Assembly (NCBI RefSeq): GCF_004123905.1
Contig: NZ_MZXW01000007.1
Span: 62,001-126,000 of the forward strand
DNA: 64,000 bases
Source: Bradyrhizobium betae
GTDB taxonomy: Bacteria; Pseudomonadota; Alphaproteobacteria; Rhizobiales; Xanthobacteraceae
Reading direction: 5' to 3'
The translations under genes and the position numbers were made by a program. Every line of letters starts with the position of its first letter. Within the stretch, counting starts at the first letter, position 1. This document shows positions 37,162 to 47,372 of this stretch, in pieces. Under the pieces are notes generated by a model. It searched no databases and was not told the origin of the DNA. It saw only the letters and a program-made list of their open reading frames with translations.

Positions 37162-37548
37162 ATGAGCAAACCTAAGCGCGAACGGAGCCTCGCCGAGAAC
37201 GAGGCCAAGGCGGTCGCCCGGATGCTTCGGGTGAGCCCGCAGAAGCTCAACCTGGTCGCCCAGCTCATTCGCGGCCGGAAGGCGGCTTCTGCGCTCGCCG
37301 ACCTGCAGTTTTCGCGCAAGCGGATCGCGGTTGACGTGAAGAAGTGCCTGGAATCGGCTATCGCAAACGCCGAGAACAACCACGACCTCGACGTCGACGA
37401 TCTGGTTGTGGCGCAGGCCTTCGTCGGCAACGGCCTCGTGATGAAGCGCTTTGCCGCCCGTGGCCGTGGCCGCTCGGGCCGTGTCTACAAACCATTTTCG
37501 CAGCTGACGATCATCGTTCGTCAGGTCGAAGCCGAAGCAGCGGCTTAA
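37162..37548 (+). CDS. rplV: 50S ribosomal protein L22
   Basis: A 128-residue L22 (uL22), whose beta-hairpin lines the exit tunnel ([20 protein letters not shown]). [20 protein letters not shown] is the globular-domain signature. No deletion is seen in the hairpin tip, where macrolide-resistance changes occur. Confidence 0.98.
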   Translation: MSKPKRERSLAENEAKAVARMLRVSPQKLNLVAQLIRGRKAASALADLQFSRKRIAVDVKKCLESAIANAENNHDLDVDDLVVAQAFVGNGLVMKRFAARGRGRSGRVYKPFSQLTIIVRQVEAEAAA

Positions 37549-37566
37549 GGGACGCAGGAGCACACG

Positions 37567-38292
<726 letters not shown>

Positions 38293-38324
38293 CGCCAGCA
38301 CAGAGAATTTGAGGGCTTGAAGCC

Positions 38325-38738
38325 ATGATGCAACCTAAGAAAACGAAGTTCCGGAAGGCGCATAAGGGCCGTATCCACGGCGTTGCGTCTTCGGGCGCGA
38401 CGTTGGCCTTCGGTCAGTTCGGCCTGAAGGCGGCCGAGCCTGATCGCGTCACCGCGCGCCAGATCGAGGCCGCTCGCCGCGCGCTGACCCGCCACATGAA
38501 GCGTGCCGGCCGTGTCTGGATCCGCGTGTTCCCCGACGTTCCGGTGTCGAAGAAGCCCGCTGAAGTCCGCATGGGCTCCGGCAAGGGCGCGCCGGAACTG
38601 TGGGTCGCGCGCGTCAAGCCGGGCCGGGTGATTTTCGAGATCGACGGCGTCACGGTGCAGACCGCGAAGGAAGCGCTGACGCTCGCGGCCGCCAAGCTGC
38701 CGATCAAGACGCGCTTCGTCGAGCGCATTGCGGAGTAA
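38325..38738 (+). CDS. rplP: 50S ribosomal protein L16
   Basis: A 137-residue L16 (uL16) at the A-site of the large subunit. [16 protein letters not shown] and the [20 protein letters not shown] loop are canonical. It starts with two Met codons; the first (38325) is used. Its stop codon is five bases before rpmC. Confidence 0.98.
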   Translation: MMQPKKTKFRKAHKGRIHGVASSGATLAFGQFGLKAAEPDRVTARQIEAARRALTRHMKRAGRVWIRVFPDVPVSKKPAEVRMGSGKGAPELWVARVKPGRVIFEIDGVTVQTAKEALTLAAAKLPIKTRFVERIAE

Positions 38739-38743
38739 TGGCC

Positions 38744-38950
38744 ATGGCACAGATGAAGATCGAAGACATCCGCGCGTTGAGCCCCGATCAGCAGGATGAC
38801 GCCATCCTGAACCTGAAGAAGGAGCGCTTCAACCTGCGCTTCCAGCGCGCCACCGGGCAGCTCGAGAACACCTCGCGCCTGCGCGAGGCTCGCCGTGACA
38901 TCGCCCGGATCAAGACCGTCGCCGCGCAGACGCGCGCGAAGAAGAAGTAA
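38744..38950 (+). CDS. rpmC: 50S ribosomal protein L29
   Basis: A 68-residue two-helix L29 (uL29) near the exit tunnel: [20 protein letters not shown], the [14 protein letters not shown] signature and the helical C-terminus. Two in-frame ATGs compete: 38738 overlaps the rplP stop and 38744 is used here, giving the [10 protein letters not shown] start I recall for the genus. The difference is only two residues. Confidence 0.97.
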   Translation: MAQMKIEDIRALSPDQQDDAILNLKKERFNLRFQRATGQLENTSRLREARRDIARIKTVAAQTRAKKK

Positions 38951-38963
38951 GAGGCTTACGAAG

Positions 38964-39212
38964 ATGCCGAAACGTACTTTGCAGGGCGTGGTCGTCAGCG
39001 ACAAGCAAGCCAAGACCATCGTGGTGCGCGTTGATCGCCGCTTCACGCACCCGATCTACAAGAAGACGATCCGCCGTTCGAAGAACTACCACGCGCACGA
39101 CGAGAGCAACGAGTTCAAGCCGGGCGACATGGTGTGGATCGAGGAATCGAAGCCGATTTCGAAGTTGAAGCGCTGGGTCGTGATCCGGGGCGAACACAAG
39201 AAAAGCGCCTGA
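38964..39212 (+). CDS. rpsQ: 30S ribosomal protein S17
   Basis: An 82-residue OB-fold S17 (uS17), an early-assembly protein of the 16S 5' domain. [20 protein letters not shown] and [20 protein letters not shown] are standard. An 83-nt gap follows before rplN. Confidence 0.98.
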   Translation: MPKRTLQGVVVSDKQAKTIVVRVDRRFTHPIYKKTIRRSKNYHAHDESNEFKPGDMVWIEESKPISKLKRWVVIRGEHKKSA

Positions 39213-39295
39213 TCTGTTGGCCTTAGCCGACTGACTTCAGGGAAATGTTGAGCGCCGGCTGGGCTGGCGCAAATTGAAGAGGACGAGGTGCATCA

Positions 39296-39664
39296 ATGAT
39301 TCAGATGCAGACCAACCTCGACGTGGCCGATAATTCTGGCGCACGCCGTGTCATGTGTATCAAGGTGCTTGGGGGCTCCAAGCGCCGCTACGCCACGATC
39401 GGCGACATCATTGTCGTCTCGATCAAGGAAGCAATTCCGCGTGGCAAGGTGAAGAAGGGCGACGTGATGAAGGCCGTCGTGGTGCGCGTCCGCAAGGACA
39501 TCCGCCGCGCCGACGGTTCGGTCATCCGCTTCGACCGCAACGCCGCCGTTCTGATCAACAACCAGTCCGAGCCGATCGGTACCCGTATCTTCGGGCCCGT
39601 GCCGCGCGAGCTGCGTGGCAAGAACCACATGAAGATCATCTCGCTCGCGCCGGAGGTGCTGTAA
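39296..39664 (+). CDS. rplN: 50S ribosomal protein L14
   Basis: A 122-residue L14 (uL14) at the subunit interface, also the RsfS silencing-factor binding partner. [20 protein letters not shown] and [17 protein letters not shown] are diagnostic. The stop overlaps the rplX start by one base (TAATG). Confidence 0.98.
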   Translation: MIQMQTNLDVADNSGARRVMCIKVLGGSKRRYATIGDIIVVSIKEAIPRGKVKKGDVMKAVVVRVRKDIRRADGSVIRFDRNAAVLINNQSEPIGTRIFGPVPRELRGKNHMKIISLAPEVL

Positions 39665-39978
39665 TGGCTGCCAAGATCCGCAAGGGCGACAAGGTCATCG
39701 TGCTGACCGGCCGCGACAAGGGTCGCACCGGCGAAGTGTTCGAAGTGCGCCCCGACGCCGGCACGGCGCTCGTGCGCGGCATCAACATGGTCAAGCGTCA
39801 CCAGAAGCAGACGCAGGCCCAGGAGGGCGGCATCATCTCGAAGGAGTCGCCGATCCAACTGTCCAACATCGCGTTTGTCGGCAAGGACGGGAAGCCGACC
39901 CGCGTCGGATTCAAGATTCTGGCGGACGGCAAGAAGGTCCGCATCGCCAAGAGCTCGGGAGCTGAGATCGATGGCTGA
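39664..39978 (+). CDS. rplX: 50S ribosomal protein L24
   Basis: A 104-residue L24 (uL24), assembly initiator with a KOW motif: [39 protein letters not shown] follows. It overlaps rplN by one base and rplE by eight bases, pointing to tight translational coupling. Confidence 0.98.
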   Translation: MAAKIRKGDKVIVLTGRDKGRTGEVFEVRPDAGTALVRGINMVKRHQKQTQAQEGGIISKESPIQLSNIAFVGKDGKPTRVGFKILADGKKVRIAKSSGAEIDG

Positions 39979-40528
39979 GGCCGCTTACACCCCGCGCCTG
40001 CGCGCGGAATACGACACGAAGATCCGCACGGAAATGACCGAGAAGTTCGGTTATGAGAACGTGATGCAGGTTCCTCGCCTGGACAAGGTCGTGCTGAACA
40101 TGGGCGTTGGCGACAGTGTCAACGACCGCAAGAAGGCCGAGACCGCCGCTGCCGAGCTGACCCAGATCGCCGGCCAGAAGGCGATCGTGACCTACTCGCG
40201 TATCGCGATCGCGACCTTCAAGCTGCGTGAAAACCAGCCGATCGGCTGCAAGGTCACGCTGCGCAAGAGCCATATGTATGAGTTCATCGATCGCCTGGTG
40301 ACGGTCGCGCTGCCGCGCGTCCGCGACTTCCGCGGCCTGAACCCGAAGAGCTTTGACGGCCGTGGCAACTACTCGCTCGGCATCAAGGAACACATCATTT
40401 TCCCCGAGATCGACTTCGACAAGGTCACGGAAGCTCGCGGTATGGACATCACCGTCTGCACCACGGCCAAGACCGACGACGAGGCGAGGGCCTTGTTGAC
40501 CGCTTTCAATTTCCCGTTCCGGCAGTGA
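39971..40528 (+). CDS. rplE: 50S ribosomal protein L5
   Basis: A 185-residue L5 (uL5), part of the 5S rRNA-containing central protuberance. [20 protein letters not shown] and [20 protein letters not shown] are family signatures. The ATG lies inside the end of rplX. Confidence 0.98.
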   Translation: MAEAAYTPRLRAEYDTKIRTEMTEKFGYENVMQVPRLDKVVLNMGVGDSVNDRKKAETAAAELTQIAGQKAIVTYSRIAIATFKLRENQPIGCKVTLRKSHMYEFIDRLVTVALPRVRDFRGLNPKSFDGRGNYSLGIKEHIIFPEIDFDKVTEARGMDITVCTTAKTDDEARALLTAFNFPFRQ

Positions 40529-40574
40529 GACGCTGACCTAAAGCCTCTCAAACGCGGATACCCAGGAGCCAAGC

Positions 40575-40880
40575 ATGGCAAAGAAGAGTTCAGTCGAGAA
40601 GAACAACCGGCGCAAGCGGATGGCGAAGAACGCCGCCCCGAAGCGCGCGCGGTTGAAGGCGATCATCGCCGACAAGACGCTGCCGATGGAGGAGCGGTTC
40701 GCCGCGACCCTGAAGCTTGCGGAAATGCCGCGCAATTCGTCGACCACCCGCATCCGTCTGCGTTGCGAGCTGTCGGGCCGTTCGCGCTCGAACTATCGCT
40801 TGACCAAACTGTCCCGCATCGCGATGCGCGACCTTGGCTCCAAGGGCATGGTCCCGGGCCTCGTGAAGTCCAGCTGGTAA
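40575..40880 (+). CDS. rpsN: 30S ribosomal protein S14
   Basis: A 101-residue S14 (uS14) of the long, zinc-independent type: no CxxC pairs, and SGRSRSNYRLTKLSRIAMRD with C-terminal GLVKSSW. It starts 46 nt after rplE, and its TAA is embedded in the AAGGAGG Shine-Dalgarno of rpsH. Confidence 0.98.
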   Translation: MAKKSSVEKNNRRKRMAKNAAPKRARLKAIIADKTLPMEERFAATLKLAEMPRNSSTTRIRLRCELSGRSRSNYRLTKLSRIAMRDLGSKGMVPGLVKSSW

Positions 40881-40894
40881 GGAGGGTCGTTTAG

Positions 40895-41293
40895 ATGTCT
40901 ACGCACGATCCAATCAGCGATCTGATCACCCGTATCCGCAACGCGCAGATGCGCTCCAAGAGCAAGGTCTCCACGCCTGGTTCGAAGATGCGCGAGAACG
41001 TGCTCGAGGTCCTCAAGACCGAGGGCTACATCCGCGGTTACGCCACGCTCGAGCACTCCTCGGGCCGCAGCGAGATCGAGATCGAGCTGAAATATTTCGA
41101 CGGCGAGCCCGTCATCCGCGAGATCGAACGAGTTTCCAAGCCCGGGCGTCGTGTCTACGCCTCGGTGAAGGCTCTGCCGCGGGTCAACAACGGGCTCGGC
41201 ATTTCGGTGTTGTCGACGCCGAAGGGGATCATGGCCGACCACAGCGCGCGCGACGCGAATGTGGGCGGCGAAGTCCTCTTCACCGTGTTCTGA
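40895..41293 (+). CDS. rpsH: 30S ribosomal protein S8
   Basis: A 132-residue S8 (uS8), central-domain 16S binder and, in E. coli, repressor of the spc operon. [20 protein letters not shown] and the C-terminal [20 protein letters not shown] are characteristic. The upstream AAGGAGG is one of the strongest ribosome-binding sites in the window. Confidence 0.98.
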   Translation: MSTHDPISDLITRIRNAQMRSKSKVSTPGSKMRENVLEVLKTEGYIRGYATLEHSSGRSEIEIELKYFDGEPVIREIERVSKPGRRVYASVKALPRVNNGLGISVLSTPKGIMADHSARDANVGGEVLFTVF

Positions 41294-41309
41294 GAAGGAT
41301 TTTTGATCC

Positions 41310-41843
41310 ATGTCACGTGTTGGCAAAAGGCCTGTGGCGGTTCCGTCGGGTGTGACCGCGACCGTCGATGGGCAGACCGTCAAGATGAAGGGGCCGAAGG
41401 GCCAGCTTCAGTTCGTCGTCCATAACGACGTCGAGGTGAAGCTCGAGAACGGCCAGGTCAAGGTGAACCCACGGGTCGAGACCAATCGCGCGCGGGCACT
41501 GTACGGTACCGCTCGCGCCCAGGTCGCGAATCTGGTCGAAGGCGTCACCAAGGGCTTCGAGAAGAAGCTCGAGATCACCGGCGTTGGTTACCGCGCCGCG
41601 ATGCAGGGCAAGAACCTGCAGCTCGCGCTCGGCTACAGCCACGACGTGGTCTACGCGATCCCGGAAGGCATCACGATCACGGTGCCGAAGCCGACCGAGA
41701 TCACGGTAACCGGCAGCGACATCCAGCGTGTCGGCCAGGTCGCCGCCGAGATTCGCTCGTATCGTCCGCCGGAGCCCTACAAGGGCAAGGGCGTGAAGTA
41801 TGTTGGCGAATTTATCTTCCGCAAGGAAGGCAAGAAGAAGTAA
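41310..41843 (+). CDS. rplF: 50S ribosomal protein L6
   Basis: A 177-residue L6 (uL6) near the sarcin-ricin loop. [20 protein letters not shown] begins the first domain, and [20 protein letters not shown] is the C-terminal signature. It lies 16 nt after rpsH and 11 nt before rplR. Confidence 0.98.
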   Translation: MSRVGKRPVAVPSGVTATVDGQTVKMKGPKGQLQFVVHNDVEVKLENGQVKVNPRVETNRARALYGTARAQVANLVEGVTKGFEKKLEITGVGYRAAMQGKNLQLALGYSHDVVYAIPEGITITVPKPTEITVTGSDIQRVGQVAAEIRSYRPPEPYKGKGVKYVGEFIFRKEGKKK

Positions 41844-41854
41844 CGGAGCCGGTC

Positions 41855-42217
41855 ATGTCGAAAGCCAAGGTTACGAATGCCCGGCGCAAGCGGAGTGTGC
41901 GGCTGAAGCTGCGCCGCTCCGGTGGCGGCCGTCCGCGTCTGTCTGTGTTCCGCTCGTCCAAGCACATCTACGCCCAGGTCATCGACGACCTGAAGGGCGA
42001 GACGCTGGCCTCAGCCTCGTCGCTCGAGAAGTCGATGCGCGACGGCGGCAAGACCGGCGCCGACATCGATGCGGCGAAGGCGGTCGGCAAGCTGCTGGCC
42101 GAGCGCGCCGCCGAGAAGGGCGTCAAGGAAGTCGTGTTCGATCGCGGCAGCTACCTCTACCACGGGCGCGTCAAGGCTCTTGCCGACGCGGCGCGTGAGA
42201 GCGGGCTGAGCTTCTAA
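41855..42217 (+). CDS. rplR: 50S ribosomal protein L18
   Basis: A 120-residue L18 (uL18), a 5S rRNA-binding protein. The basic N-terminus [36 protein letters not shown] and the C-terminal [20 protein letters not shown] are typical. A 44-nt gap follows before rpsE. Confidence 0.98.
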   Translation: MSKAKVTNARRKRSVRLKLRRSGGGRPRLSVFRSSKHIYAQVIDDLKGETLASASSLEKSMRDGGKTGADIDAAKAVGKLLAERAAEKGVKEVVFDRGSYLYHGRVKALADAARESGLSF

Positions 42218-42261
42218 CAGAATTTGAAGATTGAGGCGTAAGCCTCTGAAGGATTGGAAAA

Positions 42262-42855
42262 ATGGCAGAACGCGAACAACGTGGTGGACGCGATCAACGC
42301 GGCGGCGGACGTGACCGCCAGCAGCGCGAGGAGCGCGATAGCGAGTTCGTCGACAAGCTGGTCCACATCAACCGCGTGGCCAAGGTCGTCAAGGGCGGCA
42401 AGCGCTTCGGTTTCGCAGCGCTGGTCGTGATCGGCGACCAGAAGGGCCGCGCTGGCTTCGGTCACGGCAAGGCGCGCGAAGTTCCTGAGGCGATCCGCAA
42501 GGCAACCGAGTCCGCCAAGCGTAACCTGACCCGCGTGTCGCTGCGCGAGGGCCGTACGCTGCATCACGACATCGCCGGCCGTCATGGCGCGGGCCGTGTC
42601 TATCTGCGTGCAGCTCCGGCTGGTACCGGCATCATCGCCGGCGGCCCGATGCGCGCCGTGTTCGAGACGCTCGGCGTCCAGGACGTGGTGGCGAAGTCGA
42701 TCGGCTCGTCGAACCCCTACAACATGGTTCGCGCCACCTTCGACGCGCTGAAGCATCAGGATTCGCCGCGTTCGGTCGCTGCCCGCCGCAATATCAAGGT
42801 GTCCACCCTCCAGTCCCGCCGTATCGGTGGCGACGCCGAGGCGGCTGCCGACTAA
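42262..42855 (+). CDS. rpsE: 30S ribosomal protein S5
   Basis: A 197-residue S5 (uS5) involved in translational accuracy and mRNA entry. After a disordered Gln/Arg-rich leader of about 25 residues comes the double-stranded-RNA-binding domain with the spectinomycin-site loop [13 protein letters not shown] intact. [20 protein letters not shown] lies in the C-terminal domain. Confidence 0.98.
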   Translation: MAEREQRGGRDQRGGGRDRQQREERDSEFVDKLVHINRVAKVVKGGKRFGFAALVVIGDQKGRAGFGHGKAREVPEAIRKATESAKRNLTRVSLREGRTLHHDIAGRHGAGRVYLRAAPAGTGIIAGGPMRAVFETLGVQDVVAKSIGSSNPYNMVRATFDALKHQDSPRSVAARRNIKVSTLQSRRIGGDAEAAAD

Positions 42856-42879
42856 CGGAAGCTTTTGGAGTAGACCACG

Positions 42880-43086
42880 ATGGCCAAGAGTGCCGCTACG
42901 ACCGCAAAGACGATCAAGCTCGAGCAGACCGGCAGCGCGATCCGCCGCCATCACTCGCAGCGCTCGACGCTGATCGGGCTCAAGCTCAACAAGATCGGCC
43001 GCACCAGCGAACTGCCTGACACCCCGGCGGTTCGCGGCATGATCTTGAAAGTTCACCATCTCGTTCGCATCGTCGACGAGAAGTAA
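42880..43086 (+). CDS. rpmD: 50S ribosomal protein L30
   Basis: A 68-residue L30 (uL30), slightly longer than the 60-residue standard because of an N-terminal AKSAATTAK extension. [20 protein letters not shown] and [20 protein letters not shown] are diagnostic. It is followed by a 75-nt gap that carries a palindromic repeat. Confidence 0.97.
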   Translation: MAKSAATTAKTIKLEQTGSAIRRHHSQRSTLIGLKLNKIGRTSELPDTPAVRGMILKVHHLVRIVDEK

Positions 43087-43099
43087 GCAAAGGCGTACG

Positions 43100-43141
43100 A
43101 TCTCGAAAAGCGGGAACCCGTTTTCGGTGAAGGTCATGCGC
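43100..43141. repeat. Rhizobial CGAAAA-type palindromic intergenic repeat
   Basis: CGAAAAGCGGG pairs with CCCGTTTTCG, followed by GGTGAAGGTCATGCGC. The motif of a near-palindrome next to a CATGC box resembles abundant intergenic mosaic elements of Rhizobiales (recalled). It sits between rpmD and rplO. Confidence 0.6.
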
Positions 43142-43161
43142 AAGAAACAAGGAGCAGGGCG

Positions 43162-43647
43162 ATGAAGCTCAGCGATATCGCCGACAACGCCGGCTCGCGC
43201 AAGAAGCGTATGCGCGTCGGCCGCGGCATTGGTTCGGGCAAGGGCAAGCAGGCCGGCCGCGGTGGCAAGGGCCAGACCGCGCGTTCGGGCGTGCGCATCA
43301 AGGGTTTCGAAGGCGGCCAGATGCCGTTGCATCGCCGTCTGCCCAAGCGCGGCTTCAACAACATCTTCCGCGTCGAGTTCGCCGAGATCAATCTCGACCG
43401 GCTCCAGGACGCGGTCGATGCCAAGAAGATCGACACCGGCAGCGTCGTGAACGTCGAAACGCTGGTCAAGGCTGGCGTGCTGCGCCGCGCCAAGGGCGGC
43501 CTGCGGCTGCTCGGCCGCGGCGAGTTCAAGGCCAAGCTCAACATCGAAGTCCACGGTGCCTCGAAGACCGCGATCGCGGCAGTCGAGAAGGCCGGCGGTT
43601 CGGTGAAGATCCTCGCCCCTGCCAAGGAAGAAGGCGAGGCGGCGTAA
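43162..43647 (+). CDS. rplO: 50S ribosomal protein L15
   Basis: A 161-residue L15 (uL15). The N-terminal Gly/Arg-rich extension [20 protein letters not shown] penetrates 23S rRNA, and the C-terminal globular domain contains [20 protein letters not shown]. It is the last ribosomal gene before a hairpin and secY. Confidence 0.98.
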   Translation: MKLSDIADNAGSRKKRMRVGRGIGSGKGKQAGRGGKGQTARSGVRIKGFEGGQMPLHRRLPKRGFNNIFRVEFAEINLDRLQDAVDAKKIDTGSVVNVETLVKAGVLRRAKGGLRLLGRGEFKAKLNIEVHGASKTAIAAVEKAGGSVKILAPAKEEGEAA

Positions 43648-43660
43648 CAACTGCGTCATT

Positions 43661-43683
43661 GGCCCGCGGCTCGCGGGCCTTTA
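43661..43683 (+). terminator. Terminator-like hairpin between rplO and secY
   Basis: The 8-bp stem GGCCCGCG/CGCGGGCC, loop GCT, is followed by TTTA, 13 nt after rplO. A weak promoter-like pair (TTATCG 43702-43707, 16 nt, TAATGT 43724-43729) follows. secY, its paralogue and adk may thus be partly independent of the spc operon. Confidence 0.5.
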
Positions 43684-43796
43684 CGCATGAGGGACGTGGA
43701 CTTATCGAAGCCGTAGCCCCAGATAATGTCCGGCGTCCGCTAAAGTAGCCCGGCCGCGGGCATGACAGCGCGATAGGCGGCGGGAGAAAGTCCAAG

Positions 43797-45128
43797 ATGG
43801 CCTCTGCAGCGGAACAACTGGCAGCCAACCTCAATTTCGGCGCGTTTGCCAAGGCCGACGAGCTGAAGAAGCGCATCTGGTTCACCCTGGGTGCGCTGCT
43901 CGTTTATCGGCTCGGGACCTATATCCCGCTGCCTGGCATCGATCCCAACATCTGGGAGCAGGTGTTCCGGTCCCAGGCGGGCGGCATCCTCGGCATGTTC
44001 AACATGTTCGCCGGCGGCGGTATCCACCGCATGGCGATCTTCGCGCTGAACATCATGCCGTACATCTCGGCCTCGATCATCATCCAGCTCCTCACCACCG
44101 TCTCCCCGCAGCTCGAGGCGCTGAAGAAGGAGGGCGAGTCCGGCCGCAAGCTGCTGAACCAGTACACCCGCTATCTCACGGTCATCCTGGCCGCGTTCCA
44201 GTCCTACGGCATCGCGGTGGGCCTCGAAGGCGCCGGCAACGTCGTCAGCGACCCCGGCATGTTCTTCCGCCTGTCCACGGCGATCACGCTGACCGGCGGC
44301 ACCATGTTCCTGATGTGGCTGGGCGAGCAGATCACCTCGCGCGGCATCGGCAACGGCATCTCGCTGATCATTCTCTCCGGCATCGTCGCCGAGCTGCCCG
44401 CGGCACTCGCCAACATGCTCGAGCTCGGCCGTCAGGGCGCGATGTCGACCGGCCTGATCCTGGTCGTCATCGTCATGGCCGTCGCCGTGATCGCCTTCAT
44501 CGTGTTCATGGAGCGCGCCCAGCGCCGGCTCCTGATCCAGTATCCGAAGCGCCAGGTCGGCAACAAGATGTTCGAGGGCCAGTCCTCGCATCTGCCGCTC
44601 AAGCTCAACACCTCGGGCGTGATCCCGCCGATCTTCGCGTCCTCGCTGCTGCTGCTGCCGACCACGGTTGCGAACTTCAACGCGGGCAGTGGGCCGGAAT
44701 GGTTCCAGTGGATCACGACTCAGCTCGGCCACGGCCGTCCGCTGTTCCTGATCATGTATCTCGCGCTGATCGTGTTCTTTGCGTTCTTCTACACCGCGAT
44801 CGTGTTCAACCCGACCGAGACCGCGGACAATCTGAAGAAGCATGGCGGTTTCATTCCGGGCATCCGTCCGGGCGAGCGCACCGCGGAATATATCGACTAC
44901 GTGCTGTCGCGCATCACCGTGCTAGGTGCGGTTTATCTGGCGATCGTCTGCCTGATCCCGGAAATCCTGATCTCCTATGCCTCGGTGCCGTTCTACTTCG
45001 GTGGCACGTCGCTGCTGATCGTCGTCAGCGTCACCATGGACACTGTGGCGCAGGTGCAGGGCTATCTGCTGGCCCATCAGTATGAAGGCCTGATCCGCAA
45101 GTCGAAGCTGCGCGGCCGCCGTAGATGA
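43797..45128 (+). CDS. secY: Preprotein translocase subunit SecY
   Basis: A 443-residue channel subunit of the Sec translocon with ten transmembrane helices. The plug segment MFNMFAGGGIHRMAIFA (residues 67-83) and pore helix IMPYISASIIIQLL are intact. Cytosolic loop C4 (RRLLIQYPKRQVGNKM), loop C5 with Arg357 in GIRPGE, and the C-terminal HQYEG carrying the equivalent of E. coli Tyr429 are all present. These are the SecA and ribosome contacts, so this is the housekeeping SecY. It overlaps a SecY paralogue by four bases (ATGA). Confidence 0.99.
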   Translation: MASAAEQLAANLNFGAFAKADELKKRIWFTLGALLVYRLGTYIPLPGIDPNIWEQVFRSQAGGILGMFNMFAGGGIHRMAIFALNIMPYISASIIIQLLTTVSPQLEALKKEGESGRKLLNQYTRYLTVILAAFQSYGIAVGLEGAGNVVSDPGMFFRLSTAITLTGGTMFLMWLGEQITSRGIGNGISLIILSGIVAELPAALANMLELGRQGAMSTGLILVVIVMAVAVIAFIVFMERAQRRLLIQYPKRQVGNKMFEGQSSHLPLKLNTSGVIPPIFASSLLLLPTTVANFNAGSGPEWFQWITTQLGHGRPLFLIMYLALIVFFAFFYTAIVFNPTETADNLKKHGGFIPGIRPGERTAEYIDYVLSRITVLGAVYLAIVCLIPEILISYASVPFYFGGTSLLIVVSVTMDTVAQVQGYLLAHQYEGLIRKSKLRGRRR

Positions 45129-46336
45129 ACTGGGAGCTTGCGCGCCGGATCGCTTTCACGATTGGCGCGCTGCTCTTTTTCAGGCTCGGCACCCAGATCC
45201 CGATCGCGGGACTGGATGTGTCGCGCCTCTCGTCGTTGCCCAACTTCAACGTCCGCCTGTCGCTCTTTTCGCTCAGCCTCATTCCCTATCTGACTGCGGC
45301 GATCTTTGTCCGGTTGCTGTCGGTGGTGTGGCGTGGCCTGAGTTCGCTCGAGCGGTCGGGCGAGGGCGGCAGACGCAAGGTTGCCCGTGCCACGCTCGGC
45401 CTCACGCTGGCTCTTGCTGCCTCTCAAGCCTACGGCATCGCCTCCGCGCTGATTTCCATTCCGGAGCTCGTCAGGAATCCCGACGGCTGGTTCGTCGTGA
45501 CGGCCACGGCTTCGATGGTCGGCGGCGTCTTCGTGCTGGTGTGGCTGAGCGAACAGATCACCCGCTACGGCATCGGTAATGGCCTGGCGCTGATCTTGAG
45601 TGTCGGCATGCTCGTCTCCCTGCCGCGAGACGTCGCCGGCATCGTGGGCCTGGTGCAGAGCGGGGCGATCTCGGGCAATCTCGTGTTCGCCCACGCTGTG
45701 CTCTGGGTCGTGACCGTCGCGGTGATCGTGCTGGTCGAAGGCGCGCGGCGAAATGTTCGGGTCGAGTTCGGCGCGCTCAATGTCGGCGCGCGGCAATTGC
45801 CGGCGCGCGCTGGCGTGCTGCCGATCAAGCTCAACAGCGCCGGATTCCTGATTCCAGTCACCGTGGCGCCGTGGATCTTCTTTCTGCCGCTCGCCTTTGC
45901 GGGCCTCATCCTGGGCGGCGATCATCCGCTGGTCGCCGCGGCGTACCGGCATCTCCAACTGGGGCAGCCGGCGCACATGATTCTGGTGTCGATCGCCGTG
46001 TTCGTGCTCGCCTTCGTCTACACCGCCTGTGTCGTCGATCCTGAGCACACGGCCAAATCCCTGGCGCAGCGTGATGGTACAATTCCTGGCATCGCTCCGG
46101 GCGAGGCGACAGCCGACTATCTCGATCGCGTCGTGTCATTGACGACCGTCATCGGAGCCGTCTACCTGACTGCGTTGCAGATGATTCCGGGGGTCTTCGA
46201 GCTTTACGGGATCGGTCTGCCTTATAGTATGATCGTCGATGGTGGTGCGGCGCTGGTTGTGGTTGGCACCACTCTTGATATCAAAACACAGGTGCGCGAC
46301 GTATCGCTCACCAATCCGGGGGGCGTACGCCGATGA
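45125..46336 (+). CDS. Divergent SecY paralogue lacking plug and SecA-contact residues
   Basis: A 403-residue polytopic protein clearly homologous to SecY along its length: [69 protein letters not shown] and [18 protein letters not shown]. Compared with the upstream SecY it is 40 residues shorter. The interval from GLD (29-31) to LIPY (52-55) is 16 residues shorter and has lost the conserved FNMFxGG plug. Loop C5 reads GIAPGE with Ala324 where SecY has Arg357, loop C4 has lost its Lys-Arg (QYPKR becomes EFGALN), and the C-terminal QYE tail is absent. It overlaps secY and adk by four bases each, so it is translated with them. Function is unknown: a specialised channel, a SecY modulator, or a decaying but still open duplicate. 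Confidence 0.85.
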   Translation: MNWELARRIAFTIGALLFFRLGTQIPIAGLDVSRLSSLPNFNVRLSLFSLSLIPYLTAAIFVRLLSVVWRGLSSLERSGEGGRRKVARATLGLTLALAASQAYGIASALISIPELVRNPDGWFVVTATASMVGGVFVLVWLSEQITRYGIGNGLALILSVGMLVSLPRDVAGIVGLVQSGAISGNLVFAHAVLWVVTVAVIVLVEGARRNVRVEFGALNVGARQLPARAGVLPIKLNSAGFLIPVTVAPWIFFLPLAFAGLILGGDHPLVAAAYRHLQLGQPAHMILVSIAVFVLAFVYTACVVDPEHTAKSLAQRDGTIPGIAPGEATADYLDRVVSLTTVIGAVYLTALQMIPGVFELYGIGLPYSMIVDGGAALVVVGTTLDIKTQVRDVSLTNPGGVRR

Positions 46337-47187
46337 GAATTATACTTCTGGGACCGCCGGGGTCGGGCAAGGGGACCCAGGCGCAGCTGCTGGTGCAGCG
46401 CTATGGCATCGTCCAGCTCTCGACCGGCGAGATGTTGCGTGCAGCCGTCGCGGCGGGAACGCCGGTCGGCCTGAAGGCCAAGGAGATCATGGCTGGTGGC
46501 GGCCTCGTCCCCGACGAGGTCGTGGTGGGAATCATCTCCGACCGCATCGACCAGCCGGATGCGAAGAACGGTTTTATCCTCGACGGCTTTCCGCGCACCG
46601 TGCCGCAGGCCGAGGCGCTGGATGAGCTTCTCAAGCACAAGCATCTCAAGCTCGACGCCGTGATCGAGCTCCGCGTCAACGAGAGCGCGCTGCTGAGTCG
46701 CGTCGAGACCCGTGTCGCCCAGATGCGGGAGCGCGGGGAGGAGGTCCGGGTCGACGACACCCCGGAGGTCCTGACCAAGCGGTTAGCGAGCTACCGCAAC
46801 CAGACGGAACCGCTGATTCACTACTATTCCGAGCGGCGGAAGCTCTCCACCATCGACGGCATGATGGCGATCGACGAGGTCACCCGCGCTATCCACCGCC
46901 AATTGCTCGCGCTCGGGGCGGTTGAACCCAAGACCCATGCCCGCAGCGCGGCCAAGGCGGCAGCGGCCAAAAAGGGGGCTAAGAAGGCCAAGGCGGCTAA
47001 AAAGCCGGCGAAAACAGCCAAAAAGGCCGCCAAATCGGCCAAAACCGCTAAGAAGGCCGTGAAGGGCGCCAAGAAGACAGCCAAGAAAACGGCTAAAAAG
47101 GGTGTCAAAAAGACCGCCAAGAAGGCCGTCAAAAAAGGTTCGAAGAAGGGACCAAAAAAGGTCACGAAAAAGCGAGCCAAGCGCTAG
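46333..47187 (+). CDS. adk: Adenylate kinase with a histone-H1-like Lys/Ala C-terminal tail
   Basis: A 284-residue protein. Residues 1 to about 196 are a normal short-LID adenylate kinase (AMP + ATP to 2 ADP): P-loop [10 protein letters not shown] (7-16), AMP-binding [10 protein letters not shown] and [13 protein letters not shown] region [14 protein letters not shown]. From residue 199 to the end (86 residues) there is no acidic residue, and the sequence is dominated by AKK, TAKK and KKAVK repeats, as in bacterial H1-like proteins and eukaryotic H1 tails. The tail may bind nucleic acid or ribosomes. It overlaps the SecY paralogue by four bases; rpsM follows after 185 nt. Confidence 0.95.
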   Translation: MRIILLGPPGSGKGTQAQLLVQRYGIVQLSTGEMLRAAVAAGTPVGLKAKEIMAGGGLVPDEVVVGIISDRIDQPDAKNGFILDGFPRTVPQAEALDELLKHKHLKLDAVIELRVNESALLSRVETRVAQMRERGEEVRVDDTPEVLTKRLASYRNQTEPLIHYYSERRKLSTIDGMMAIDEVTRAIHRQLLALGAVEPKTHARSAAKAAAAKKGAKKAKAAKKPAKTAKKAAKSAKTAKKAVKGAKKTAKKTAKKGVKKTAKKAVKKGSKKGPKKVTKKRAKR

Positions 47188-47372
47188 CAGCGGTTGACGA
47201 AAGCCCCTGGAATCCCCTAATAAGCCCCGCATCCAAGTCGGATAGTTTCAGACGATGCCGGGCCCCAGGAAGACCAGGGGTGGGCGTCGTGTTCGCGTTT
47301 GTGAACACCTGCCCGAGAACACAAGCACTTAAAGCCCGGTCCTGACGAGGATCGGCGACAGGAGAGAAGGCC

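Noticed and set aside
45125..46336. SecY paralogue as a Gram-positive type SecY2
   Set aside because: There are no SecA2, accessory Sec proteins or serine-rich glycoprotein substrates nearby, and the sequence tracks the adjacent alphaproteobacterial SecY.
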